A DNA stretch of 64,000 nucleotides from Trogon surrucura (lineage: Eukaryota > Chordata > Aves > Trogoniformes > Trogonidae). Under the pieces are notes generated by a model. That model had not been told where the DNA came from. It saw only the letters and a list, made by a program, of their open reading frames with translations, and did not search any database. Positions 10,947 to 23,862 of the stretch are shown one piece after another. A program made the position numbers and the translations under genes. How positions within the stretch are numbered: position 1 is the first letter of the stretch; each line of letters starts with the position of its first letter. The DNA lies in NCBI GenBank assembly GCA_020746105.1, contig CM036617.1, forward strand, positions 42,499,898 through 42,563,897, in the 5' to 3' direction.

Positions 10947-13900
10947 AGTCTGGAGAGCACATTGGTCACCTGTAGTTTCCTTAATCTTCATCAAACACCA
11001 ACCAACACTGAGTTATCAGGGCAGGAGGAGAAAGAAAAGGCTAATGATGAGGGTGAGCAGTCAAAAATTAAGATACTAGTGCTTGGGTTCCAATAAAATA
11101 CCTTTTTCTTTTCAACAATGCAAGGATGATTTTCCACCCCAACCTGTCTTCATATCAGCACTTCATTTTTTGAACATATTTTTTGCCCATTTCTTCAGCA
11201 GTGCAAATGAAGTTCACTATAACTGCCTTGCTTTAAGTTAGAAATTAAAATGTAAGCCTCTAAAGTATCGATAAAGCTGACATAAAACCTTTTTTTAGAT
11301 GTCTCGGGTAGAAGAAGAAAGTTTGTGACCTCCGGGCAATATACTATGTCTAAAGGCTCATGGAGTCTACCATCACACATTGCATTCCTATATGATTACA
11401 CTTTGTTTTATGCCTTTGGGATTTTCATAGGCCTTTGAACATGATCTTTAAGATTGCTCACATTTAACTAGTGCATGCTAATACACTACTCCTATAATAT
11501 TCTTGGGTAGTCCAAAAACGCAAGTTTTTTCTTGTATTGGCTAGTAAGTATCAAATTACCAGTCTAAACCAAGCAAAAGGGAACGCTAATTAAAAGGGCA
11601 GGATGTATTCCAGTTGTTCTAATCAAAGAGAGCTTAATCCCTTCATAAGCTGGCTGGCTTTGTTGGAGGAAATTCTGAACAACCTTGTTACTTTTGATAA
11701 CTGTAAGCCACTGACTCATGGCCACTTGACAGCTAGCTGAGCATGTAATAACATTTCTCTGTATTTGGGGACTGGCTTAGCTGGCTTTATAATAGATTAT
11801 TGTGGATGTTAAAGTGAAATGTTAGTCTTTCTTTAAAGCTCTGTATTCCCTGGTAATTAAGGTTATAAAAAAGGGCACTGAACACAATGCAGCTTCAAGG
11901 TCGCCAAACACGGATACAAAAGTCCTCGTATTGTGTAAATAAGGTATTAGCCATAGGTTTATTCTGTAACACTAATAACTGAAAAATGGTTCTTCTGTTA
12001 CCAGTACATGACAAATTCACTGAAAGCTATTTTTAAGTGCAAACAAGTGCCTTTCACTTCAGTTAGAAGATTGTGCTTTTATAACAAGACAGAAAAGGTG
12101 GAAATACGTTGGAAGAAAAGAGGGGGGAAAAAAGAAAAAAATAACAAAACTCTTAGGTAAGCAGATCATTAGCAGACAAAGCACAACCAAAGGACTTTAC
12201 ACAAGTGTATCTGCAGAAGTTGAGGTTACTTGGTGTAATAAGAGCTTTAGCAAAATCTCAGCTTTTGGCATAATAAGTCTAGAGGGACTGTGAAAACCAG
12301 GATTTCATTTTAACTTTCTGGGCAATAATGTTTATTTTGTTTTCTAATTCGTGTATTTCACTGTGAATATAGAAGCTTGAAGAAGGAAGTCTCCTGTACC
12401 TTAAGTGTTAAATTTCTAACAGGTAAGACAACAAGAAGCGCATAGCTGGAGAGTGCAAGAACCTTTATAAAAAAAAGTTAAAAAATGTTTTTTAAAGGAG
12501 TCTCTGGCATTTTGGTTAAAAATTATGGGGGAATGAAAAGAGTAAAATGATGTGTAAAGGTAGCCATTAGGAATGGTCAGTGTAAAGACACTCGAATGTC
12601 TGTGTGCACCTCTATTTATTAGAAGACTATAGCCAGCATAAGATATTCCTTACTGCTTTGTGCCCTGATCAGGAAACTGTTGCTGCCTTTCAGGTCTGCT
12701 AATTCAATTGTCTCTGTGATGGTACTGTAAGAGAAATGTGTGAAATTACTTAAAAGAAAACCGCTTCAAACATAACACACACCAATGCAACATATAAGCA
12801 CATTGTGCAACACAATAGGCGCAAGTTAAACCAAGGGAGGATCAGATTAGCTAGAAGGAAAAAAAACAACCAAGCAAACACAATAAGCAAAAGCAGTCAA
12901 CTGATAGAGTAGTTTGTCCAGAGACACTGTACAGGTTTTCAAGACCTGACTGCAAAAAGTCCCGAGGAACTTGATCTGCCCAATAGTTGACCCTGCTTTG
13001 TTAGGTTGGTCCAGAGTCGTACTGAGGTCCCACCTGACGTTGAAATACTTACGCATAGTGGAACTGCTTCTACAAAAATATAAGCAATTTTAAAATCTTT
13101 GATCATTGCTACAACCACTGCCTAGACATGGTGTTTTTAACAATGCAGGTTAACTCAAGCAAAACTCAGACAAAGGACTCAACTCTCACGTTTTTCTATG
13201 AGTTTAAAGAGACAGAAGGAAAGAAAAATTAACTATGAAATATAAATATATAAACCTTTAATCTATGGATAAAGGAGTACTGTGTCTGAAAACTTCCTAA
13301 ATGCTATGTGGTAAATGAAGGTAAAAATTACATGTATGGTAGATATATAAAGTTATATCTATAGATGAAAGATTTAATGATGATGGTCATAAATAAGACA
13401 AATATTCACAACTGTAAGTTGAAAAATACAATTCCCTGACACCACGTAGTCACACAGAGTATCATGAAAGTGTATATATACATAGTAATAACAATACATC
13501 ATGTATTTATGCTTATTTATTAAGCATAATCACCTCCTCCACACACACAAAAAATGCTCTCATTCCTGAAGGGTGCATACAAGACCTGATTCCTCTCTAG
13601 ATTTCTTCAGCCAAACAAATTAAGTTGTACAAAGACAAAATATTTTTGTGCAGTATAATATAGTTCTACTTGCTCTGAAAATTGTTGTGAGGACTCAAAC
13701 CAGTAAGCACATTAAAACGAAGCAAATTTTTTTGGAACATATTGAAAAGAAAAGGTACAGCTGCATGTTGTGAAGGGCTTAGTCTTCCTGGTAGGCATGT
13801 TCTTAAAAGGTCTGTTAGAGGCTGAGTCCTTTGGGGGACCTGGAGTAACATCATTTCAAAATCTTGTCTGAGACTCGGAGACAGCAAGAAAACTGCTCTG

Positions 13901-16900
13901 TTGGGGGCCCATTTTTGCCAAATTATCAAAGAAGGATACAGTAAGAGGTTAAAGCACCTGAATTTTAGTGGATCATTTCAGTTGATTCAAAGTCCTGTAA
14001 CCAAGTAAAGACACGATTTGCTGCTTTCTCCACTGCTCATCATCATAAATATTCTAACATAATATTGAGCACACAGATACTTAAAAGGTAATGTATGAAA
14101 ATTTGTTATATATACATACATGTATAGTACAGTATAAAGTAAGATAGTTGTCTTCATCCATCAGTTTTCATGCATCAAGAATTTTCCACTCCTTAGAGTA
14201 GAGCACCGAATTTTGAAGGGAGAACAAGCTAACAGAATGTGTTTTTCTACACCAGCTGAAGTTGCTATGTATTCCCAGTTACTCGTTCGTTGTATGGCTC
14301 TAATTATAGTTGCGAATTTCTAAGCGTTCTCAGCGTAGACTACAGTTGCCATTTTACAGTGAAAGAAAAAAATCCCAATCCAAATATTCCACAGAGAATA
14401 TCAATGTACCAGGCTTGAAGCAATATGCAAATACAATGTTAGGAAGGATCCCCAAACAGATTTGGCTTTATGATATCAGGAGTAAAGCCCACAACTGCTA
14501 TAAACAGGCATTTCATCACTGACTTTCTTAGAGGAAAATCACTTTACTGTAACCGAGAATTTCGCTGGAATTCTGTGAAAGCTATTTACATAGGTTTTTT
14601 AGGGTTTTTTTATGTAGCTAGTTTTACAAGTTTTGATATTCTGAGTATAAGCATTAAATTAAATTTACTAATAACACCACCATTTGGCAAGATAATAGAA
14701 TATTCACTCTAAGGAGTTAATGAAGAATTAAATGATTCATTTTGTACCTAATAGTTGTCTACAGATTCTTCATAATTTATATTTATGACCCAGGTATTCA
14801 TTAGTCAGTTCATAATGATTTTTTCCCCATGGGAAATTCTTCAAGAAATAAAGAGACAAGCAGGGAAATACTAATGAAAAGTTTCAACAGATTTAAGTTT
14901 TCCTAAAGGCTAGGATCAGATAATTATTAATTATTTCTATCACTTTAACTTATGTGACTTTGCACAAAGAAGATCAGAAAATCAGAAAAAGAGGCCAGGA
15001 AGAAATAAAAGACGTTTTGGAGAGTTTTGTTTAGCAAGTCTCTTAGAGTCTTGTGAAAGCTTTTAAGCTTATATCTGTATCATTTTTTTTCTCTTCCATC
15101 ACTAGACTGAAATCAAATGCCTGCCTTCTGTCTCAATCACTATTACTATACTTCATGAACTTCTCAGATTGCTGCTTGTAATTTTCACTAGAGTTTTGGT
15201 TGTAATTCCTTAGATTTTTGTCAAAAAACATAAAAATACAAACCATTTATAACTTCTTTGGAGTGAGGTTTTACAAATAGCTCCAACCTTTTCCCTTTAA
15301 CTACGTAATTGAAGAATGTCTCACAGCATTATTGTTCTGCATCAAAATGTAGCAGAGATGGATATATAAGTATTAAATAAACTTACTGTGTGAAGTAGTA
15401 TTAATAGAATCATATTTTACACTTTCTTGAACCAACTATATTTGTATTGTCAGTTTCCAAGAGAAAAATAGTGTGTCGTCAAGCATAAGCAAGAACAGTG
15501 CTATGTATCTCTTGAATGTTAAATTTACATCTCAATTATTTCCTCAGATATGCCTCTCTTCCTCTTACCATAATACTCTGCAGTGTATTATGACGGATCC
15601 TCCTTCACCCTGTATGTTCCAGTGTTTCAAGGAACCATCTAGGATATATGTAGAGCCTAGCAGTTTTGATAATTGGCACAACATATCTGCAGTGTTAATT
15701 TTTTTAAATTGTAGGAAATTATTAATGGAAGGGAGGAATATCTTTCCTTATTTGTACATCTTTTTTAAAAATCTTTTCTGAAGAGCATTCGGTTTGAAGT
15801 TTGTATTTACTTTATTTGTATATTATGGCTATGCTCAGAGGCCAATGAGGTTGATTTTCCATAATATTAGAAGAATTAGAAACTTCATCCATTTTCTGAG
15901 AGGATGACATTTCTCTGTTATCCTGCCAGCCATCCACCCTAAACCCTTATCTTTCCTTCTCACTTTCTCTATTATTTTCTTCCCTTATCTTTATCTTTCA
16001 CATTCTCCTACTTAAATTCTTTTATATGCTAACCAATCCCAAGGAATAGTTCTTATCCTGTTTTTTCCTTCTGTCTTTTAACTGCATGGGGTACCATTAT
16101 AATAGCTTAAAAGAGACCTTTTTCCCCTTCTCTCTCCAAACTCTCTTTGATTCCTCAGATATTATGGCAAATTATTGCCAATTACTCTGTTGTGCAGTAA
16201 CAAAGCCTAGAGTAACTCCATTTTGTATGACAACCTAATCCAATATGTGCATCCTAAATGTACCATCCTCAAAATGCTTCACAGATTGAACTCTTTAGGG
16301 AGTGTAGACATTTTTCCAGTTAATGTCTGGAAACCGACAGGGTTTAGGCATATGGCTGCTCAGAACGGGGCAGGTTTTGGCATGTGAACTACAATTCTAA
16401 GAACGTGCCCTGAAATTTAGGTATCACTAATCTTGCAAACATGTTTTGGCAGAAGAAAGGAGAAAATTTTGGACAATCTTTTAAAACTAAATATGTAACT
16501 CTTAGACATCTCATTAAAAATAACATAACAATGAAAAATCCAGTGCAATCCCTCAAAAAAATCAGTGTTGCATAGCATTCAGAATTAATTTTCTAAGTAC
16601 TGTCAATACTGTAGGAGTCAGAAAACATTAGAAATATCATGTTATTAGAATATATGACTTACAGAAAGATTTCTTAAGCAAAATGTCTGCATAAATACAG
16701 CAGAAAATAAAAAATCTGTAAGCTTTTCTGGGACAACATATATCTAAAATAGCCTGCTATCTGCAATCTCATTATAGTGATTAAAGTGGGAAGTCTTGCT
16801 TCCTTACAAAGTAGTTTAAATGAAAGTGTAGTTATTAACATAAAACAGGAATGATACCCTTGAGTGAAGAAGGGATAATCAGTAACAAAGGATAGTAATA

Positions 16901-17784
16901 ATATAACAATCATGTTATCATCAAATGATGACTACTTGATTGTGATGGATTAAACAATTGCAACATTTTATTACTTCATGTCCCTCCTGCAGTAACATTA
17001 CAGCAGCAATTCTGTCATTTTTTTTCCTGTAAATTTGGCACCTGCTGACTTAAAGTCGTTTGTAGGATGTTGTTAAGTTGGTTTCTTAATGCAGGTGCTA
17101 AGCTATCATTAACACACTTAATGACCACAAGGAATATGAAATTGGATCAATTAAAAGAGGGAGCGAGCCCTCCCACAGTTTCTAATCACATGTGGACAAC
17201 CACTAATGAATTGGATCTCTCTTGGGTATCTATTCTGAAAATCAAATCTTCTAGACAGTTAATCAATTGAGATAGATATCAGTTGAGCTTGTGCTCCGCT
17301 GGACTCCACTGCATCACTGCTACTTAGAGAAAAAGAGGCCAAGTGAAAAAGGAATGGTGAAAGCAAGTTTAAGGTGTTTATCTATAGTAATATATAGTAA
17401 ATAGTTACGCTTAGTATTATTCCCAGAATACCACTAATGTTTGAATGGAAGGACTTTTTAGACTTACTTTCTGCTGATACTTTCCATGCAAAAAATAACC
17501 AGGCAAGTCCACAAGTAAGCAAGATCTATTCCATTGCTCTAAGATCTTGGACACTAATATTGCCATGAATCGGCTGTGAGCTAAACATCTTTTCTGCTAC
17601 AATCCCAGTAAACACTCTTTTTCTTCGCTTCCAAAATATCTACTACCCCATATTTCCAGATGTATGCAACTTTAGAAATGCCAGGACTACAGCAATGATT
17701 TTCTTATTTCCTGACTTAATGTTATGTCATAAAAAGGGCTATGTCATGATTTAAGGAAAATAACGTGAAAAACATATAAGCCGA
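10947..17784. other. Long AT-rich single-copy stretch
   Basis: Nearly 7 kb without a recognisable gene, RNA or transposable element. All open frames are below about 105 codons and resemble no family. A TATA-like ATAAAAAAGGG occurs near 11866, but no associated exon is visible. It may hold conserved non-coding elements, which only cross-species alignment would show. Confidence 0.55.
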
Positions 17785-17793
17785 GGGCCGGTT

Positions 17794-17805
17794 TAGCTCA
17801 GTGGG
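17794..17805 (+). promoter_or_regulatory. SINE A box (RNA polymerase III)
   Basis: TAGCTCAGTGGG matches the A-box consensus of tRNA genes and sits at the expected place in the tRNA-like head. Confidence 0.75.
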
Positions 17806-17838
17806 TTGAGTGTGGTGCCTGAAACACCAAAGGTCACG

Positions 17839-17849
17839 GGTTCGATTCC
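17839..17849 (+). promoter_or_regulatory. SINE B box (RNA polymerase III)
   Basis: GGTTCGATTCC is a perfect B box, about 34 bases downstream of the A box as in tRNA genes. Unlike copy 2, this copy keeps an intact internal promoter. Confidence 0.8.
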
Positions 17850-17976
17850 TGTTCGGTTCTCACGTGTTGCCTGACCTAGTCGAGAGGTGGCGTCCCTGTC
17901 CACAACAGGGAGGTTGGATTAAAATGATCTCTAAGGTCCCTTCCAGCCCAGGTCATTCTATGATTCTATGATTCTA

Positions 17977-19450
17977 AAAATCTCCAAAGCCCTCTGAGAT
18001 TACAAATATATTAGTGCTTTATCTTGGATTTTCCTCTAATAATGAATGTTAATTAGAGCTGTCAAGTTATACTTTTAAGATTTGATATTCATGTACTACT
18101 TCACTCACCGGCCTGAAAATAAGTGTTTTGCCAGCATGTTATCTTGGCACATCCATACTTTCTTTTTGAAAGTGTGCATTTCAACCATGTCACGTGTAGA
18201 GACAACCAGTGACTGCTCGTGCTGACTGTGTGGTTTTTCTCAAGTCAAACTCTATTGTACCAGTTTCCACAAGGCACTATGATTTCAGTTCCATTCAGTG
18301 TGTTTTTCTTATCAGTATCTATTAAATATCAACAAAAAACTCTGAAAAAGAAAAGATGGTGGATTAACTGGCTATGCAGATATGATGTACCCAGACCATT
18401 CCACTCGAAAAGCCCTCCAATCTCTGTTGAGATTTGCGTCTGCAAATCCCCTTTCATGGAAGATTGGCTAGCACTGAAAATTACTTGGTGCAGGGATGCT
18501 CAAGAGTAAATAAATAAGCTATCCCAAAAAAGAACACACAACTTTGCTTCTTAGCCAAGAGAGTGCTACTCAGCAAAAAGGGGGAATACAGCTCCAGATG
18601 GCAGATTTTCAAATTCGAAAGATAAAGATATTTCTCAAATATCTTGTAGGAGCTACCTACTACCTAATAGAATGGATCTTCAGATTTTCAGCACTTCTGC
18701 TTCTGTCTGATCAAGGAAAAAATGAATCTTTGATCATCTAAGTTATTAAATAACAACATTGATACCCTTCTGACTCATTCAAAATTCCATAAATAATTGA
18801 ACTTTTTGAAAAACTTTCAGTTAATAAATGTAATGGATTCTTCTTTCATTATCGAAAGTAGTAAATATGCAGCCATTGTTTACCTGAGCTGTGTTTCTGG
18901 GAACAAGACAACACCTAGATTTAAAAGAGGTGTTACTCTCACTAGTCATTATATTTCTCAACTTTCAAAAAATCTACTCTTATTCTTACTCTTATTTCCT
19001 CAATATTTGAGGTCAAATAATGTATAAGAATTGTTGCAATACGTAACTGCTTTGTCAAAGTGTGCTTATTGACATTGGAGGCAATACATACCTATCCAGT
19101 ATTGAAAGTATGATTTAAAGCATAAATTTCATTCTATGCTAGACTAATAAAAGTCCCATCATCTCAGAATGTTTGTGTTTCTCACCTTGAATAAGTAGAT
19201 CATGCCATTTCTCTTTAATAAATTAAAAAGATATCGGCAGCATACTCAACTGATCTTTGTTACAGGTATAGATATTTGTCTATACATATCAAGATTACAT
19301 TATATCTTTGATGTCAGTGAATTTACCAAATATCAGCTAGATTGGTATCTTGTTTCTGTAAGATCAATGTCAAGAGTGTATGCTATATTGACATGGTAAA
19401 ATGTATATGCATTTGTGCTCACACATTTATTAGACAAGAAGAAAGGGAAG
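17977..19450. other. AT-rich single-copy DNA
   Basis: Nothing recognisable as a gene or dispersed repeat. Short frames near 18219-19027 show no family features. Confidence 0.55.
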
Positions 19451-19866
19451 AATCACAGAATCTCTTTCGTTGCAAGAGAACTTTAAGGTTGTCTAGTCCA
19501 ACCATTAACTTAACACTGGAGGATCATCACTAAACTATATCCCTAAACACCAGATCAACATGTTTAAATACCTCCAGGGATGGTGAATCCACCAGTTTCC
19601 TGAGAAGTCTATTCCAATGCCCAATGACCCCTTTCAGTAAAGAACTTCTTCCTAATACCCAGCCTAAACCTCCCCTGCCAAAACTTGCAGTCATTTCCTC
19701 TAGTCCTATTGCTTGCTAATGGGGAGAAAAGTCTGACCCCCTCCTCTCCCCAACCTCTTTTCAGGTAGAGAGTGATGTGGTCTCCCCTCAATCTCCTTTT
19801 CTCCAGGCTAAACAATCCCAGTTCCTTCCACTGCTCCTCATAGGACTTGTGTTCCAGACCACATTT
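19451..19866 (-). mobile_element. Old CR1 fragment, 5'-truncated
   Basis: On the plus strand it begins AATCACAGAATC (complement of the CR1 tail), then AGTCCAACCATTAACTTAAC and the complement of ORF2 C-terminal sequence. A fragment containing [17 protein letters not shown] is readable at 19815-19609. It is well diverged from the young copies in the window, has several frame breaks, and belongs to an older CR1 subfamily. Confidence 0.9.
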
Positions 19867-22802
19867 CCAGAATCATTTTTCTTCTGTTTCCCAATCTCTG
19901 ATATCCTAGGTAAGGATTAGTATTTGATTGCTTTAAAAGCTTTTCCCCCGGCTTTTTTTTAGGCGAAGTTATCCGCAATCATTCTAGTAACTTTTTTTTT
20001 TTTTTTGTATACTCTTTCTAGTATTTACTTAACATAATTAGTGTTCACAGCTAATGCAATAGCCATGGATGACCATGAGCTGAAAAAACCTGCAGAACTT
20101 CCTGTAGCTCAGTCTTGTCAATGTCTGGTTAAATCCAGCTCTGTGCAGCAATCACTGCTGAAAGGTCATTGTTGCCCATCATTTCATTTTGTCCATCCTT
20201 TCTAATCTCCTTCTCTGACAAGATCTTCATGAAATCATACCCAGATGCAGGATATGAGGCACCGAGAGAAATTAGAAAAATATTCCTTTAGAAAGAGTTT
20301 TTGGAGGCAGGGGGAAGAGGAGGAGGAGGGTGTCTGATAGGAGCAACAAATACTCTACTGACATCTTCTTGCCCTCCTTACCTCCATTTAGAGAAATGAG
20401 TAATGCACATAAAACAGACATGCTAAAAGAGTAGAACTGGTATAATCTCAGTAACTCCTTCCAGAATGTTTGAAGGTCACAGAGAAGATAATGAACAAGA
20501 AATGCTTAAACAGGTCAAATTGAAAAACTCTCATTAGAAACTACATTCTCAAAATTACAATATTGAGGTCTAAGGGTTTCCCCCTTAAGCATTTAAACAT
20601 CATGAAAAAAGTATGTTATCTTAAAATATTATAAATACCAAATCACAGTTACAGAGAACAAAGGGAATTTAAGAAGTCTGCACTTTTATTATACAGACAG
20701 CAAAATGGCTATCTATGTTCTGCAATGTTAATTAACTGTAGTTAGTGATATCCTAAAGAGATGTAATTAGTTTCTAGTATATCTGGTATTCTAAAAAATG
20801 TTTTGTTTTCTTTATTATTTATATCAAAGAGTATTAGTTTGTTTTCTTCAAAACTATTCTTCAAGCCCCACAAGAAAAAATGACAGTGCTATCCATAACA
20901 GATGAAAATTTATTGTCTTGGAGGCAACAAGCATACAGTCACTGGAGTTGGAATTCAACAGAATTTAGACATCTACAGGCTTAGCTCAGTTAGTTCTTGA
21001 ACATCTGACCCCACAACCCAAAGTCACTTAACATATATTGGTATTTTTTCCTTTATCACTGATGGTTTCCTCGTTAAAACTGAGCTTCTTTGTACATCTC
21101 AGACTTATGAATCTGAGTAGATTGAAGCCTAACATTATTCAAAACTGACAAATTATGGAGCCAGATTGGATGAAAAGGGGGGGATTTCAGTGCTTGTTGT
21201 AGCCACAAGCTCAGCCATTTTCACAAGTTGCAGAATTTAATACAAGATTAGTGCTCTTAGCAACAGAGAGAATTGTCTTTTGGTCTACTCTCACCAAAGC
21301 AATTCTGGATTGTCAGTTCCAAGGGGCAGTCCTTACGGAGAAAACTTACGAAGAGATAAGCTTCTGTCTATATCTTTTCTTTCCTGAATGTTTTTTTCCA
21401 GATCCTATTTTGAGGTAGCTGGTTGTCCTCGTATTCTGCATAGGTGTTAAGACACCTAAATCGGGGATGTGCATCCCACTCCAGAATACCTCAGGAAACA
21501 ATTCTCAGGATCCTTACATGCTTTATTAAATAAAGACATTGATATTTACTAAAAGACACACTCATTAACTTTATTTATTAGTCAGTACTATAAATAATAG
21601 CTAGTAATTTCAATGAAAAATATCTAATTAACTACTAGGACAATTTCTATTGTCCTACAATAAATGCTGTATTTTGCAATATCAGTCATACTGAATTTCT
21701 TTTGAATATTTTTAAATAACCACCACTAATAGTCTATGATGAGGAACAAGAAAATATATGTATTTCACTGAATTTACACAAAAGTTTTATCCTCCAGCTT
21801 AGTAGGAGGTTTGTAGCATGTGAAATATGGTGACGTAGCATATATTAAGTTGAAAACTGATAAGATCAGGATAAAATGGTTGACATACGAAGAAAATACT
21901 TAAAATATTTCAGATGCATGTGTATTTCTTTGCCCTTATATCTGGATATTCACTAGCAGAAATGTTGCACTTTCAAAATAACTGCTAGATCTAGCCTTGC
22001 ATTTTACCAGCAACATTCATAAAGTAATTCTCAAGTGAAAGAAATCATAGACTACAAGATATTCACTTTACTTCAACATGTAAAACATATCTGGAATTTC
22101 GGTCTTATTTGATATGAGAAATTCTGTCCTATGTACCTAAACAGGGAACCTCTACTTATATAAATGTAATCACATAAATTGAAACATCTGTCTGACACAG
22201 CAATTGACTAAAATTACAAATTAGAACCCTACAGAATTTTCCATTGCACACTACTAGATGGAAGTTTGCCAAGGACTATCTGTCTATCAAGGAATTAGGA
22301 GTTTGTAAAGGTTGAGACAGGTATAATATACAGGATGACATGGAAGATGGAAACAGGATTTATTTTTAAATTACTTAACCATAAAAAGTTGCAATAGGTG
22401 TAGGCTATGGTGTTAAATCTTGTACTTTCAAGGTTATTTTACATATTTATCATTGTGCCAAGCTACAAAAAACATGCCATCTGTCCTGTAACAAGATAGA
22501 TATGTGGAATCAACTGCAAATTCTGATTGTATTTTTTTTTCCTAAATCTATTTTAGTTTGTTGTCTTATTTCACAAAAATCCATAATGAAGCACAAAACA
22601 AAGAAAATTTCCTTTTTCACCTGTCACTGCACTTAAGAAATCTAGAAAGCTGTAGCAAGTTTGGTTTTTTGTCTCCATGTTTCTCCTAGGTGTTCTTTCC
22701 ATGTGATTTACTCTCCGGTTATGACATTCCAGGGACTACTTGTTGTGACATCAGCAAGTAGAAAGTTGATGCCACTTTCCTTTCCCAAGGAGGGATTCAG
22801 GG

Positions 22803-22832
<30 letters not shown>
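22803..22832. repeat. Poly(A) run of 30 bases
   Basis: Thirty uninterrupted A bases followed by GAAAAAATACC. No retrocopy body or upstream AATAAA with coding sequence is visible, so it is treated as simple sequence. Confidence 0.9.
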
Positions 22833-22834
<2 letters not shown>

Positions 22835-23810
22835 AAAAATACCCCAAAAAGGACAAAAACTGAGAATGAGTTGGGCTTGTAGAAGTTTGTACTCACTTAC
22901 AGATTGTCTCAAGAGAAGCGATCATTGTCTTAATTTATTCTGACTTCTTATATAACTGAGCCGATCGAATTTTCACCTAAAAAATTCCTCTCTGAGTTCA
23001 TAGCTTCACGAGGAGGAACAGAATTTTTGGTGAAAACTGTTTTTCTTAGGTTAAAGACTTCAAGTGAGAGAGAATCCTGCACATCCAAGTGTACATTATA
23101 GTAATGCGGGAAACCTGTAACTATTAAAAAATTTACTTTTAGTTCCATTATAAATTTATCTAGGTTTACTACTTACTACTGGATCTTAGAAACTTTTTCT
23201 TGATTACACTGAAAAATTTGTACCTTAGAAGTATTTTTTTTTCATGTTAAGTACTAATGGAATGTAATCAGCCTGTCTTTCAAGCCTTAAACTGATCGTC
23301 TTTAGTCTTTTGCTCCAAATCAGTTTTCAAAATCTCAGTAACTATTCATCCGTTCCTTCAAATATTTTCTTATTTTGAGAATTCCTTTATTATTTAGATT
23401 GTAGAATGGTGCAAAATACTAAAAATGTTACTGTGATGCAGTCACCTGTCTATGACTGTGAAGTTAAGTAAATCACTAATTTTGTCATATATCTCCGTAA
23501 GTTTGTGATCAAACTGTCTTTTTAAGTACAGGGACATACCACTTGCATTTCCGTGTCTACACCATAATAAAACTGTCCTCCAAGAGCTGACAAACATACT
23601 GAAAGAAAGCTAAAAGAGTATTAAAAAAAAAAAAAACAAAGAAACTAGAAACAGAAAATCACTAACGACATAATAATTTTTAAAAGAGAAATAAACAAAA
23701 AAAATCCTTTTGGTAAAAACATTTTCTGCAACCTGTCTGAAAAAATAATTTTACTATAAAGAATGCATATAACTTTAATGTTTATGCAGTCCTGTGTCTC
23801 TGCTTACAGA

Positions 23811-23862
23811 CATATATATGTGTATACACACACATGCATACATGTGTGTATATACATATATG
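23811..23862. repeat. Near-palindromic TA/TG simple sequence
   Basis: CATATATATGTGTATACACA and the following bases run into a largely complementary right arm (CATGTGTGTATATACATATA) around a short centre near 23835. It could extrude a cruciform, but it is also what an alternating purine-pyrimidine microsatellite gives. Confidence 0.7.

Larger units (their letters stand above)
17785..17976 (+). mobile_element. tRNA-Ile/CR1 chimeric SINE, copy 1 (TguSINE1-like)
   Basis: The first ~75 bases resemble a tRNA-Ile gene: GGGCCGG at the start, an A box at 17794-17805 and a perfect B box at 17839-17849. A short body follows (about 17860-17905). The final part is a CR1 3' end, with GGTTGGATTAAAATGATC, then AAGGTCCCTTCC and the octamer tail ATTCTATGATTCTATG. 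The anticodon loop is damaged relative to copy 2 (one base missing). This layout matches the CR1-mobilised tRNA-Ile SINE known from songbirds (TguSINE1). It is a SINE and not a functional tRNA gene, because the acceptor stem pairs poorly and the CR1 tail is joined on. Transcription would be by RNA polymerase III, and reverse transcription by the CR1 ORF2 enzyme. Confidence 0.88.

Noticed and set aside
11640..11905. Host promoter with a TATA box near 11866
   Set aside because: A TATA-like ATAAAAAAGGG exists, but there is no CpG-rich context, no downstream exon and no coding frame. A lone TATA-like string in AT-rich DNA is expected.
17785..17860. Functional tRNA-Ile gene
   Set aside because: A and B boxes are present, but the acceptor stem pairs poorly, the anticodon loop is damaged and the sequence runs on into a CR1 tail. 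A second copy at 41.5 kb has the same chimeric form. It is a SINE head.
22661..22882. Processed pseudogene ending in the 30-base poly(A)
   Set aside because: No AATAAA at the proper distance, no coding similarity upstream and no target duplication seen.
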